From: Trifolium pratense | Taxonomy: Eukaryota > Streptophyta > Magnoliopsida > Fabales > Fabaceae | Direction: 5' to 3' | DNA: 64,000 bases | NCBI RefSeq assembly: GCF_020283565.1 | Contig: NC_060065.1 | Coordinates: forward strand, 28,074,409-28,138,408 | Shown here: positions 1 through 12,219 of the stretch, one piece after another | Layout of the letters: every line of letters begins with the position of its first letter | Numbering within the stretch: position 1 is the stretch's first letter | Made by a program: the position numbers and the translations under genes | Notes under the pieces: model-generated | The model's database searches: none | The model's input: the letters and a program-made list of their open reading frames with translations, nothing else | Told to the model about the DNA's origin: nothing

Positions 1-750
1 TGCGATTTCTACACCAAATCACCCAAAAATCCCATTTTTCATGTTATAAACCCCAAATGAGTTTGTATTCAAGTGCAACAAACATATCTAAACACAAAAG
101 GACGGTTCATTTCACCGATCTACCATTTTTACTACGAAAAAGTAGAGATTTAACACTTTTACTCAAAACTCTCAAGAACACAAAGTTCTTGAGTTTAATC
201 ATTCATAAACTTCGTTTTTAACCATTAAATTCGTTCATACATCATGTTAAAAGCATGTTAAACATGTTATGAACTTTAGAATCGATTTCCACTAAGAAAA
301 TCCATCCAAACTAAAACGAAAATGGGGTGGAGGAAGTTCGGGTGAGGAGAAATCGACATTCTCCCCTTCCTCGAGTCACCCACGAATATGAAATCTACTC
401 TCTTACCTGGATTCGAAGAAGACTCGAAGATTTGCTCTTGATCTCTTCACTTTCCCCTTGCCCTAGCTCTTGAGCTCTCCCTTCTCTCTCTTCTCCTCTC
501 AAGAATACAAAAGGAACATGAGAAATGAATTCTCTTCCTCACTATGCCCTTATGGGCGCCCCCTCACACTCACAAGGCCCATTGGGCCTCAAGCCCAATT
601 GGCTTGGCCCAATAACGCGTTAACTCACTCTACTCGCTTAATAACTAAAGTACTCGATAAATAACCCTAGTTATTAACTTAATTAAAATGCCACGTTAAA
701 TAAAATATTTTAACACATAAAAATAATAATATGAAAATTGGGTCGTTACA
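1..750. mobile_element. End of a long LTR (TGTAAC...GTTACA family), cut by window start
   Basis: The segment ends with GGGTCGTTACA, the same terminus as the complete LTR at 21582-23763. The two share landmarks in the same order: a stretch around 315-420 (GTGGAGGAAGTTCGGG, a CTCCCCTTCCTC block, CTCTTACCTGG) matches a diverged stretch around 23190-23285. No coding capacity is seen. The other terminus lies outside the window, so a target duplication cannot be tested and this could be a solo LTR or part of a full element. Confidence 0.7.
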
Positions 751-1660
751 GAACGGGAGGGATTCAAAACACATTTTAGACCACTTTTTGCTTCCCCCCA
801 AATTGGGGGGATTTGGAGGGGAGGGGAGGGAAGGCATTAAATGTTATTACAATTTTAATTATGTTGACATAATTATCCTTATATTTATTTTTAAATACCA
901 AAATCATCCTTACTTGCATTTTTAATGTTGCTAACTTGCTATTTTTTTGTGTCAAAAAAAAAAGACTTGCTACTTTTTTATTATAAAAAGAGAACTTGCT
1001 ATTTGTTTAGATTTTTGCTTACGTTAATTATTATTCACTCACACAGACATATATAATTTGTTTTCAATTTTTTTTTTTTTTTGGATTCGTTGATATTTCT
1101 TATTTCCACACAATTTTCAATCTGTTGCATCGAATATACAATTTTGTCATATAATTGTTTTGCCTACGTTTATTTGTTACATGTGATTAATTTGTTTTAT
1201 ATAACTTTTTGTCTTTGCCTATTACGTTAAATGTATATATATAATTTTTTTTATAAGATTAAATTTTAAATTTTTGTGTGCAGTTTAATTTTTATAAATT
1301 ATTTATTAGATTCAATCAACCATCAAGATAAAAAAAATTAACATCAACAAATAATTACATTTGTGGAGTTTCGAGTCTATTGAGTTCTTATATATAAATA
1401 TTTATAAAGTGAATAATGTTAAAATTATGAGACTCTTATAAATTATAAGGATAAAAAAGTAATTTAATTATATCATCCATCCCCTCCCCTCGTAAACCAA
1501 ACATATTTGCAATTAAAATTTCTCTCCTCCCCCTCCCCTTTCCTCTTTTGAACCAAACACATCTGCAATTAAATTTTTTTCCTCCCCTCCCCTTCCCTCC
1601 CCTCCCCTCAATAAAAATTCCTCCTCTCTCCCCTTCTACTCTTTTGAACCAAACAGACCC
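751..1660. mobile_element. MITE-like, pyrimidine-rich repeat with one clear terminus
   Basis: The right end reads TTTTGAACCAAACAGACCC, whose complement GGGTCTGTTTGGTTC is the typical terminus of PIF/Harbinger-like plant MITEs. Three imperfect repeats of a CTCCCCTCCC / TTTTGAACCAAAC unit lie at 1480-1660. The left part (760-830) holds the complementary G-rich block. The left terminus is not clean, probably because the LTR at 1-750 inserted there. Confidence 0.5.
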
Positions 1661-1849
1661 TTAAAGATCCAAATTTCTATTATTATTTGAATGTTCTCTT
1701 CCATCATTGAGGATGCGAGCTTTTGATCATTATTCATGAACAAACATTTAAGCCATTAACCCGTGATCAAAACCAATACTAATTTTGTGTATGCAGATTT
1801 GTTGGGCGGCGGCGACGACAAAAAAAAAAGTTAAGCGAACTACAAATCA

Positions 1850-2205
1850 GAAAGTTCAAGATAAGTATTATTTCGGTAAAACTGGAACATACTTGAAATT
1901 GTTTTGCAAACCGGAATACTTAAATAGTTAAATTAAACATTTTACAAACCGGATTACTTAAATAAATTGTTCCGGTGTTATTATTATTATTTTTAAAGTG
2001 TTCCGGTAAAAAGAAAAAAAAAATCCAAAAATTTTGTACACCGGAACACTAGTCAAAAGTGTTCCGGAAAAATTAACTTACCGCACAAAAAAAATTAATA
2101 GAATAAGATAAGGGTAAAATAGGAATATTTTAAAATATGTTGGGATAAAGTGATAAATGTATGAGCAGAAGAAAAAAAATCTTAGAAGGTTATGTAGATT
2201 GTTAA
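1850..2205 (-). repeat. Degraded copy of the repeat family seen in the MULE at 36258-37457
   Basis: It carries repeated CCGGAACAC / GTGTTCCGG words and a block near 2100-2145 (AAGATAAGGGTAAAATAGG, then AAAATATGTTGGG) that is the reverse complement of the left subterminal part of the 36.3-kb element. It ends in a poor version of the A-rich terminus. It is an older, opposite-orientation relative. No open reading frame is supported. Confidence 0.45.
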
Positions 2206-3350
2206 CCAAATGAAAATGGAGATTTTTTTTGTCATCCTATGCCTTTCTCATTTTACTCTTTCGCTAATCAACGAAGGATTTTTGTGTCCAAATTGGGTAC
2301 GATATGACTAGCCGAAACAAAATCTATCAAGCTTTCGTTTAGGGTCACACAAATAGGACTCTTCCATGCACAAATGAGATTGTTCTATGTTGTTGAAATG
2401 ACCGGTGATAGTAATTGAAAAACATGTGGAACTTGTAGGTCAAACTCTCCCATTTAACACTTGAAAATATATAGGAGGAGAATTCTAGTTTGACCCATAT
2501 TTATATCTTTGCTTCCGACTTAGGTGCAAACGTGCTCAAGGAGATACTTTTAGTTTATTTAATTTGAATTTGAGATTTTAGATATAATATTTAAATTGAT
2601 GTAACTTTTTTGTCTACTGTGTTAATAAAAGATTTATATTTCATCTTCACTTTGCATTTATTGATTTTATGTGCTTGAGTTTCTGTCATAGGCTGACCCG
2701 CTACTTAAGTTGTGGAACACCCTACGCAGTCAGTCCGCTACTTAAGTAGTGGAATTGTCGGTGGTCAAGTCTCATGCACCACTCAAAGGCCTGCCACGCC
2801 GCCAATTTTAATTGGCTACCGGTGCAACCAAAATGCATATAAAAGGAGGCATTTAGAATTTTGAGGTCTCACACATCTCCCACTTAGTTAATTTAGTTTT
2901 TGGTCATTTCGTGGGTAAATAGCCACATAATCCTCCGTCAGGTAATCATACCGAACCTATCGGTGTTGTATAATCACCATGGTTGGGTGCGGAATGTAAA
3001 TTGACGAAGGACTTATTGTCATTTTGGGGGTGCTAATAACATTGCCCATTTAATTATGTCATTTTCTTAAATTATTTAACACTACTTAAATCTTAATCCA
3101 ATCTTAGATTCAACACTTTTAAGTCATATGTCAAGTTGTAAGTTCATAAAAAATGAAAGAATATACTAAACTGATAAGCATCTATGTCCTAACATAGATG
3201 TTGGTGAGTTAATCAAGTCTCCATTGTTAACATATAACGTCATTTTTTTTTTTTCATTGCTAAAACACCCATTGACATTAACAAATTGAACCAAAACCAA
3301 TAAACCAAACTAGGTAATACACAAAAAGTGAATTTTTCAATTCTAAGGAA
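2206..3350. other. Intergenic, no gene recognised
   Basis: AT-rich sequence with many stops in all frames. A near repeat (CCGCTACTTAAGT) occurs at about 2699 and 2748. Nothing else can be supported. Confidence 0.5.
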
Positions 3351-3496
3351 TACAATGAACATCTATGGTATTAGACCTAAGGGAAAAGAGAAAGAACATA
3401 ACAACAATACTTGTTCCAATTTAAATTATTATGGAGTAATAACGCAAATTATGATACTGATCAAAATTCCAAACAATGAGAGTGAATATGAAATTT
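3351..3496. repeat. Direct duplication, upstream copy (146 bp)
   Basis: This block recurs nearly unchanged at 4585-4730, exactly 1234 bp downstream. The upstream copy is followed by a MITE at 3497; the downstream copy runs on without it. The upstream copy is joined to its left flank by an A-T step, and the downstream copy starts at the T that follows a Helitron CTAG end. Confidence 0.85.
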
Positions 3497-3705
3497 GAAT
3501 AATGCTAGCAACACACTCTTTAACAAACACACTCCAACACACTCTCTTTTATTGGTTGAAATTCACATAGGTCCCATAAAAAAATGTGGACCCATATAAC
3601 TTTTATGGGACCCATATAACTTTTATGGGACCCATATAAATTTTAACCAATACAAGAGAGTGTGTTAGATTGTGTTTGTTAAAGAGTGTGTTACTAGCAC
3701 TCGTC
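3497..3705. mobile_element. MULE-type MITE, 209 bp, with 10-bp target duplication
   Basis: Inverted termini are built on GCTAGCAACACACTCTTTAAC at the left and its near complement at the right. TATGAAATTT flanks both sides (3487-3496 and 3706-3715), a target duplication of Mutator size. The empty site survives in the duplicated copy at 4721-4730, which proves the insertion from within the window. The centre has three repeats of GGGACCCATATAA-like sequence. Confidence 0.85.
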
Positions 3706-3719
3706 TATGAAATTTATTA

Positions 3720-4584
3720 TTGATCAAGAACCATGTGTTGTTTTATTGAGTGAGCCGTATAGTAATTATTATCTCCCTAATCTAATGACAAAGTCGTATT
3801 ATTTTTAGTTCAATGTATGATATTGTAATATTATGTCAAATTATTTATTGGGCGTACTAACAAACGAAATATAAAACCATATCATATAAACAAATTATTC
3901 TCCTCCTAATAGTGTGATTCTATTTTGAGTAAGTGGTTTTATGTGTTGTGTATCATGGTTTGTTTTAGTTTTGTGACTTTTGGTTCCTTGGTTTGCAGGT
4001 TGTTTTATTTACAAGTGAAATCATTTGAGTGAATAATATATTTTTTGACTTATTATGATGTTCATCTAATTGCCTCCCTGTTACTTTTTTTCTAACTAGC
4101 TTTATTCTATACTTCATTTACTAAATTACTAAATGAATTAACTTCAACATGGAGAGTTAAAATTTGTTGAATAATACAATATAGATTTTTGGCTAAGAGA
4201 GTACATGTTTTGTGAGTGTCTTATTGACTAATTTCATTATGTTTTGTGTATCCATTAAATTTAATATTAAATTTTAAATTTTATATCTCTAAAAAACACA
4301 CGGGGACGGTAAGATTTTATTTAGCCTTTATTATACGCTCTATGTTTTGTGTATCCATTAAATTTAATATTAATTTTCAAATTTTATATCTCTAAGTGTT
4401 GTATTTAATTAGATAAAGATTATCCCTCTTATCTATTGACAATGTCATATTATATTTAGTTTAGTTTATAATGATATCGGGATATTACATAGAAATTATT
4501 TGTTGGTCGTACTAACAAACGAAATATAAAATCATATCATATAAACAAATTATTTCCCGTGCGTCGCACGGGTGGGAAATCTAG
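3720..4584 (+). mobile_element. Helitron 3' portion ending in hairpin and CTAG
   Basis: A perfect 8-bp stem (CCCGTGCG, loop T, CGCACGGG; 4556-4572) stands 8 nt before CTAG at 4581-4584, and the next base is T. This is the Helitron 3' terminus. Inside, 3775-3895 and 4420-4552 are diverged direct repeats, as are 4236-4296 and 4341-4398. The 5' TC end could not be placed, and no Rep/helicase coding is present, so it is non-autonomous. Confidence 0.65.
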
Positions 4585-4730
4585 TACAAAGAACATTTAT
4601 GGTATTAAACCTAAGGGAAAAGAGAAAGAACATAACAACAATACTTGTTCCAATTTAAATTATTATGGAGTAATAACGCAAATTATGATACTGATCAAAA
4701 TCCCAAACAATGAGAGTGAATATGAAATTT
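4585..4730. repeat. Direct duplication, downstream copy (MITE-free empty site)
   Basis: It is the partner of 3351-3496 and begins at the T immediately after the Helitron CTAG. It leads into the upstream region of the JmjC gene. Confidence 0.85.
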
Positions 4731-5137
4731 ATTACCTGATTGATGATAGGTGCAAAATAGAGGGGGTGAAGATGAAGTTCCTGCCATACCAACAAAAAGT
4801 TGTGAGAAACTGCTATATGAAGGTGAAGAAAGGAAAAAAAAAGAGGGAAAGTTCACAAATTGCCGCCAAAGAGGAGAAGGGCATCGTGGGAAAGATGCAG
4901 TTTTTTCACTCCCTCAAACACAAATCTCGCCTCACGAGGAGAGATTTATTTTTACTTGGGACCCACTTAAAAAACTTCTCTTTCTCTTCATCCAAATCGA
5001 AGAAATATCTTATTTCTTTCCTATTTCTCTCTTCCTTATTTCTCTCTTTCATAAATCTATCGAAACAAACGCACAGTATTTGTAAACCTGATTTAAGCCC
5101 AGTAACAAACGAGTCCCAATACTGATTTCTCTTTCTC

Positions 5138-5172
<35 letters not shown>

Positions 5173-5254
5173 CTCTTTCTGGTTCTTTATAGAGGAACTT
5201 GTGAGAAGAAACAGGTTTATGAATTGTGAATTTTTATGAGAGGGAATAATACTA
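4731..5254 (+). promoter_or_regulatory. Upstream region / probable 5' UTR of the JmjC gene
   Basis: The stretch between the repeats and the start codon is rich in CT and TTTC near the gene, with a (TTTC)n microsatellite at about 5128-5180, a common make-up for a plant 5' UTR. A transcription start and TATA box could not be fixed. Long open frames here are chance products of low-complexity sequence. Confidence 0.4.
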
Positions 5255-8200
5255 ATGGCTGTCAACATCAACATAAAGGGGCAAATAGAGAAGGTGAATG
5301 GAAAGGAACTAAGTTACCGTGAATTTGTTGAAAGATATATGGAGAAGAACAAACCAGTGATTCTCACCGGACTAATGGACCATCATTGGAAGGCTTCCAC
5401 TGATTGGGTCACCCCAAAGGGTCAACCCAATTTTCAATTTTTTTTCAATCATTTTGGTTCCTCCAAAGTTCAGGTATCAAAATTGCTACTACTTGTTATT
5501 TTATTTTATTTTTTTACCATAAATTAAAAGCAATATTGAAGGTCCCGTAAAGGTAGCGTTGGTAGCTACTAGGACATTATTGGAGGGTCGGGGGTTTCCC
5601 ACTTCTCCAAAGTATGCTATGAAGCACAGACATGAACACCAGATATGACATGGACACCTACACGTGGACGACACCAATAAAAATTTGAGAAAATGACATA
5701 ATTTAATACAATCATAAGTGTGGTGTCCGACAGCGGTATACTCCTATTCTGAGGAGTGTGTCCTTGCTTCATAGACAGTGTGTTATCATTAGGCAATTAG
5801 ACCAAAACAAATCAATATTTAAGGTCTAAGGGCATTTGGGATTTAATTAGAGCTGTAGAATTAAGCTAGTTAGGATATTTTGAATGATTACAATTGATTA
5901 GGAAAAATTGGTGTAAATTAGTAATGATATGATTTTATTGTGTTTTTGAAATTTGGTCGTTGGATATAATTTGTTGTTGATTGTTGCACTCAAACTATGT
6001 AAGATTGAGGTTCGTTTAAACCGTTTGAAAATGGAAAATATGGATGCCTATTAGCTGATTGAAATGTTGGTAATGGAAAGGTTGCAGATTGTGATACTAG
6101 AGATTTTGGTGATCAAAAAAGGGAGGAGTTGCTGGTCTCTGATTTCGTAGGACGTTGCCTTCAGATTGAGGGTTCTGCAGTTCAGTGCAATAATGAAAAT
6201 GGTATAGGTAATGGTGATTCTATATCTGTACCTTATTTGAAGGATTGGCATTTTGTGAAGGTATATCATGTTTAGCTTTTCATCACTTCATCATTGATTG
6301 TTGTAGATTTTTAGTGTTTATTCTATGTTTCTCGAATATAGTTAAGTTTTGAGGGTTAATAAAGCATCCCAGAAAAATTTAGGGATGGATTATTTGTGAT
6401 ATTTTATCGAACTTCATTTTAACGCGACACCAAACGTACTACCATAGTAGTGGTTTTATGTTGTCTCCGTTTAAAAGATGTCATTATTCATATCATCAAT
6501 GCATGAACTTCAGGAACAAGGGGTGATATGCATTATGCATTTTGGTTTTTGGATTACAAAATCCATTTATTGTTCCCATTCACTTTTGGCTCTTGACGAA
6601 GTCTACTGTGCAAATGAATTTGTATGGATACGGTTGATTTGCTTGAATTTCAATTACATATAGAATTTCCAGGTGTTAGTTTTTCTATTTTGTTACTAGC
6701 AAGTGATAGAAACATGGATCGAGATGGGCCTTGACACTACGGGCCTTAACACTAGGCCCAAACCAAGAGTGTGGAGGGTGTATTGGAGAAAGAAGGGGTT
6801 TAAAGAGAAGAAGGGGAATGGTGAGAAGAACGATGACGTGGCTATGTGATGCATGGTATGCACGGGGGATTTGTTATATAAGCAGTGGAGGGGAAAGAGA
6901 ATGAATCATCCAAGTTTTCTGTTATTTTGTGGGGGATCACTTTGTTAGTGATTTTGGGAGCACTATGTGTTTTGGGGCTGTTAGTATTTCACTTATTTGC
7001 TTTTCATTCTGTTTCCAATTGTAATTGTTCTTCACCATTAATTCAATTGCAAGCTTTCACCGTAATTCTATTCCTATTTCTACTGTTTTAATAATAAATT
7101 CATACACATACCCATCAGCAAGCTCCCTATGCAATCAATCTGCCCATTTGTGGAATTTTTAGATAGACACACATCATTAGCCAGAGCAAATGGAAATTCA
7201 TAATTTACTACTACGAAGTTTGACCCTTTCAACATAGAGAATCCTCTTGTTGCATTAGTTATCACATGCTACATTATTGTTTTTAGAGACTACGGATGAT
7301 GATTCACTAAGTAATTTCTTTTTGCAACTATCGCAGGAATATCCAGATTATGTAGCATACATCACTCCGATGTTCTTTTGTGATGATTGGCTCAACTTGT
7401 ATCTCGACAACTTCAGAATGAATACTTATTCTGACAGTTCCCAGCAAAATACTGAAATATGTTGCTCTGACTATCGTTTTGTTTACGTTGGAGTTAAAGG
7501 TGTGACTTTAGTTGTAATGAAATCTTCGAGCGGCAATGAACCTCAGATGATTTTAGATTTTTTTTTCCATTACAAAGAGATGAACAATCCAAAAGTAATT
7601 CTTACATTCACTTTTTCTTGCAGGATCTTGGACTCCTCTTCATGCTGATGTTTTCAGGTCGTATAGTTGGTCAGCAAATGTCTGTGGAAAGAAGAGATGG
7701 TTTTTTCTAGATCCTTCTCAACATCATCTTGTGTTTGATAGGCATGGATGCATTTTCCTAATGGAAATTCATAACTCTTTTTTTTAAAATAGAAGTTGGG
7801 CACTGTGGTCTAAAAACAAATCTATCAGATCTATCCATATATATTCTTTATTCAAATTACCTATCAACTCTTTTAGTTCACTTTTGACATTGACCAAACT
7901 TTCTACCAATGATATTCCCTCTTACCTTTCATTTTCTTTCTTTGTTTTGGTTCAATCTCTCTAAATATTTATGTGTTTTCCTTTGGCGGTAAAGGGTGAG
8001 GATGGAAGTGCTTTGACATATTGTCTTTTTGCCTGGTTTTGGCTTTTCAGAGCTAATATTTTGTAATCTTTGATTCAGGAATGTAAAAAGTTGCGTTTAT
8101 AATATCTTTGATGAAGCATCTGATTCAAAATATCCTGGTTTTAAAAAGGTAAATTTATAGTTTCCATCTTCTGATAAATTTATTTATTCCAGATTTCCAA

Positions 8201-10071
8201 TAATATTTTTCTGCTTCAGCCTTCGGTGAATTTGTAATTTTATGTAGGCTATCTGGTTAGAATGCACACAAGAAGCAGGGGAAATCATATTTGTTCCCAG
8301 TGGATGGTATCATCAAGTTCATAATTTGGTATGTTCTGGTTCTGATATTGATTGACATTATATATCTACTTTATTTTGAAGGGATTTTCTACAGCTCCTT
8401 TATAGAAGGACTATTTTGATATACCAAATATAATAATGATTGTGCTAAGTGGTTAAACTTAAAATTAATAAGTATAATCTTAGCTTCTTCGACTGTGCAT
8501 TCAGCAGGAGCTGTTTACATTTTTGCTCTGTTCCAAATGGAACTTGTGTTTGACTTATTGAATCTGATGTTCTTAAGGAATAAGATTATGCTTGGTGCTA
8601 CTACTTGTTGTGAGCACTATACTGCATCGCAACATAAATGTTGATTGTCAAGTTAGAAAACTCAGTGGAACCAGTAACAAAAAACTGTGTTTCCTGGAGT
8701 TTTTTGTTTCTATTATCGTCATATAATGGTTACTTTTTTCTGAATGTGTAAAAATATAATGGCTTATCAATTGGATCAATATGCTATAAGCAGAATGGTA
8801 ACACAATTAGGTTAATTTAAATTTTCAGTCTATACCAGCTTTGTCAGATGGTTCTGTTGAGGAAATTTGATATGATTTGACTGTATGTCTTTTGTTCTTT
8901 CAGGAGGATACAATATCTATAAACCACAATTGGTTCAATGCCTATAACCTTTCTTGGGTGGTAAATTGAGCAATGCAATCAAGTATACATATTTGTAATT
9001 CAGTCAGACTCGAGGACAAATATAATTGAACTAAGTTTATCTCATGACTTTTCATTCTGTGACAGTGGAATTTACTATTAAGGGACTACAGTGAGGCCAA
9101 GGAATACATAGAAGATATCAAGGATATATGTGATGATTTTGAAGGTCTCTGCCAGCGCAATCTTGCTGCTAACACAGGTCCAGTACCGTGTATTATGAAA
9201 TTTTAATATGCTGTTGCCTGTTGGGGCAAACTAATTTGGATATCTTAAATTAAAGATCTATATTAATAATAAGATAATCAGTAGTCATCCTATATGCTGT
9301 TACTTGGATTTTGTGATGATCAACTATGTATAGAGGGTAGCGTTAAATTTTTATAATATTGATTGATATCACTAGTTTTTCTAATCTAAATTACATTTTT
9401 TAAATACTTAGGCTTGCTAGAGCAATTGACCTAACCACATAAAACAACTTTTGTAGCAAGTTTAATAGAAACTACATTTGCATAACATACTATATCAGAT
9501 TGAGGATTTTGGCTTAAAAAAAAAAAAAAAAAAACTATATCAGATTGAGGATGCTTTGAGTGATAATATCAGGGGAACTGACTTTACTCTTAAAACAGGG
9601 ATGAATTTTTATGACTTCTTCACTTTCATTTCATACTTTTCCTTGGCCAATTTGGTGCTGCTCTGCTACATAAACGGAAGAGATGGAAGTACTACTGGAA
9701 GTTCATCAAGAGTAGCTCAACATTTATATTTGAATATTGGGTCTATTAGGAAGGTTGCATCAGCGATGAAAAACTTGCATGCTCTAGAAGGGAATCATGA
9801 TTGCATTGTGGATATGATAAAAACATTTGAAGATCCTAGGTTTTCCAAATTCTGCATACAAGTGGGAAAAACATATTTAACAATACACGAACAATCCAAT
9901 TTGTTCTCTGATTTTGAGAGTGCTTCAACGGTTGAGCTGGTGGACCTCAGTGTTTTTAAAGCGCACACTTCTCAGGTTTACACACCAGAAGACCTCATCA
10001 AATTTATAGACAATACTGTTGCAGAACTGGGCCACATTTTCATCGAGTCATCTGTACAGCGCGTTGCTTGA
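5255..10071 (+). CDS. JMJ20: JmjC-domain 2-oxoglutarate/Fe(II) oxygenase (JMJD4/JMJ20-like), 9 exons
   Basis: Exons: 5255-5473, 6081-6260, 7337-7499, 7624-7741, 8079-8148, 8248-8328, 8904-8960, 9066-9177 and 9599-10071. They join in frame to 490 aa, close to the family's length. The JmjC fold is clear: WTPLHADVF gives H194 and D196, and INHNW gives distal H285, completing the Fe(II) triad. SYSWSANVCGKKRWFF and PSGWYHQVHNLEDTISINHN are family motifs. In Arabidopsis JMJ20 is reported to remove histone arginine methylation and promote germination, while animal JMJD4 hydroxylates release factor eRF1; which activity applies here is unknown. Intron 4 uses a GC donor (7742). Intron 2 holds a solo LTR. 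The start ATG opens the only frame continuous with exon 1. Gene identity is sure at family level; the symbol is by similarity. Confidence 0.9.
6704..7117. mobile_element. Solo LTR (414 bp) in intron 2 of the JmjC gene
   Basis: It starts TGATAG and ends CCCATCA, so the ends are TG...CA with inverted TGAT/ATCA. The 5-bp target duplication GCAAG is at 6699-6703 and 7118-7122. A TATATAAG box lies at 6875-6882. No internal region or second LTR is present, so it arose by LTR-LTR recombination. The lineage is undetermined. Confidence 0.75.
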
Positions 10072-11859
10072 GTATCCTATTGAAATTCATGTTTGACAAC
10101 TGATCTTGAATGCACTTGATCTTCAAGATACTGCAGTTCACAATTTTTATAAGGCAAAAATGCTACCACCCATTTCACACGTCATTGTCTAAGTAAGCTT
10201 TCGTAATCACCCTCTCTTTAATTAACATCTCACAGTTATCTTTAACAACATATCACTATGCTTCTAAATCCATATTTATACTTCACTTTAATGCGTTCCT
10301 TCCTTTTTCCTCTGATACATCTGGCTACTCAGTCAGAGACCAATACCTCTTTGATTTCAACCTTTCAATTTTGTGCATGTTTCGGTTGTTGGCCCTTCAT
10401 TTTCTTTGTACCCTCAAAAGATAGACTTTTGTCTGACCATTTTTTAGCAGCACAAATCAACTTAAAATTAGTTGTGAGAGGGGTTTGATTGGTTTATAAA
10501 GGATTGGTGACAGTCTTAGTCAATTCTCCTTTTGCAACAACTGGGTCTGTCTGAATGGTAAGTTACTATGTGAATACTAGCTGAATGTGGTCCATTGTGT
10601 TTCTTATCCCAAGACTTCACTGAATATGAGTGGCTAAAATGGCTGAATGTTGTATCCCAAATATTGGTCAAAGTTCATTAAATTATTGTTTTAGATAAGC
10701 GAAACATCTGGTATGTATAAAAGAGAAACAGAAAAGAATGAAAATGATCTGCACTATTGTTCTTGTAAAAAAAGGAAGAAAGTATAGCTTTTACTTGCTT
10801 TTGCTGCATTTGTTTACATCTCAGAACAAAGTGTTCCTCTCTCACTTTATAAACCCAACAATGTGATTAGCCTTTTCATTTTTTCCATAATTTAACAATA
10901 ATAAATCACCCTCTTAGACCATCATCTTTGGATTATTGTTTGGTTGTTTTTGTGTTGCACATGGCAGATACATACCAAGTACTGTCAATTCTAGGTTCAT
11001 GAATGAGGGAAAATATGATTCTGTTACCTCTTTCTTTGTCTGGTTTTGGAATTCTAGTAAATGATGCAGTCAAGATTGAGAAATGGTATTTTGCTCTGTT
11101 TGTTGTATCTTTAGGGAACAATATATATTATTGTTACATAATCATGTACTAGCATTTAGTATTCATAACAGGACAGTTTTTTTCTTCTTCTTTTTTGACT
11201 AAAATTGTCGTATTGCCTAACTTGTGTTTCATGGATTTGAATTACTTTGCGGTGACGTTATTGCACATTCATGCAATGACACATTGGTGACTGTTGGATC
11301 GTGACCGAAGCATGTAGAAATCAAGCATATTTCAATTTATTTATTTTTACACTCTAGAATATTATGCTTAAAATTTAGACTATTTAATCTTGACCCAACA
11401 ACCACAGATGTATTTAATGCGTGAATGCATGAGGCAACCCAAATCCATTGTTCCACACATGCAATGCACATTCACAGATGATGGATTAGGATATGTATTG
11501 GCAGTAGAATATGTGGTTAGCTTTGTAAGAATGAATGAAAAATTCACGATACATCTACACAAGGCAATATCAACTTCATCTTTCACAATGTTTAAGGTCT
11601 CAATGAATTTTAGTAGGGAAATATTCCTTCCGGACACAATTATAAGCAAAAAATCACTTTTTAGATTCATTGGAAAAATAATGTATCCGGGTCTATATTA
11701 TTGACCAAATACATTACTTTTTCAATGAACCTAAAAAATAATTTTTGTTTATAATTGTGCCCGGAGGAAGTAAATGGGAAGAAGAAACACTATAGCCACC
11801 CTAGATAGATACATCACCCCAAAAGTGAGAATAGTTAAAATCTATGCCAAAAATACATA
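10072..11859. other. 3' UTR and intergenic, no gene recognised
   Basis: This follows the JmjC stop codon. Only short open frames with no recognisable motif are present, including overlapping ones on both strands at 11380-11704. Confidence 0.5.
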
Positions 11860-12146
11860 GTTCCTCCGGTCTTATATATAAGAAACACTTGAGAAAAATA
11901 CACATACTGAGGAGACTTATTTTTTTATTAAAAATTCTAAAATATTATGTGTTTAATTCAAAACTAACCTTGAGAATATGTGTAATTAATGCATAACATT
12001 GGAAAAAATGTTGCATTTTATACAATTTAATAAGGGTATACAAGAGATTATCTATTTAATAAAAAATAAATTTAAAAAGTGTTTCTTATCAAGAGGATCA
12101 AAAAAACAATTTCCAAAGTGTTCTTTATATATAGGACCAGAGAGAG
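11860..12146. mobile_element. Stowaway-like MITE
   Basis: Inverted termini (GTTCCTCCGGTCTTATATAT and, complemented, CTCTCTCTGGTCCTATATAT) follow the Stowaway CTCCCTCCGTCC pattern. TA flanks both ends (11858-11859, 12147-12148). A half copy lies at 45047-45178. Confidence 0.75.
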
Positions 12147-12219
12147 TATATTATATATATGGCCAAAACAAAATATATATATGTAACTGGGAAGCCTATA
12201 ATATTGGTGCCATTTTTCT

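Noticed and set aside
4559..5125. 188-aa open frame upstream of the JmjC gene
   Set aside because: It begins in the Helitron hairpin, crosses a duplicated repeat and ends in low-complexity CT sequence. No family motif.
6885..7091. 68-aa hydrophobic membrane-like peptide
   Set aside because: Lies entirely within the solo LTR in intron 2; T-rich sequence gives hydrophobic residues by chance.
7277..7648. 123-aa frame with its own ATG in the JmjC gene
   Set aside because: It is exon 3 read through both flanking introns; splice sites and family alignment support the multi-exon model.
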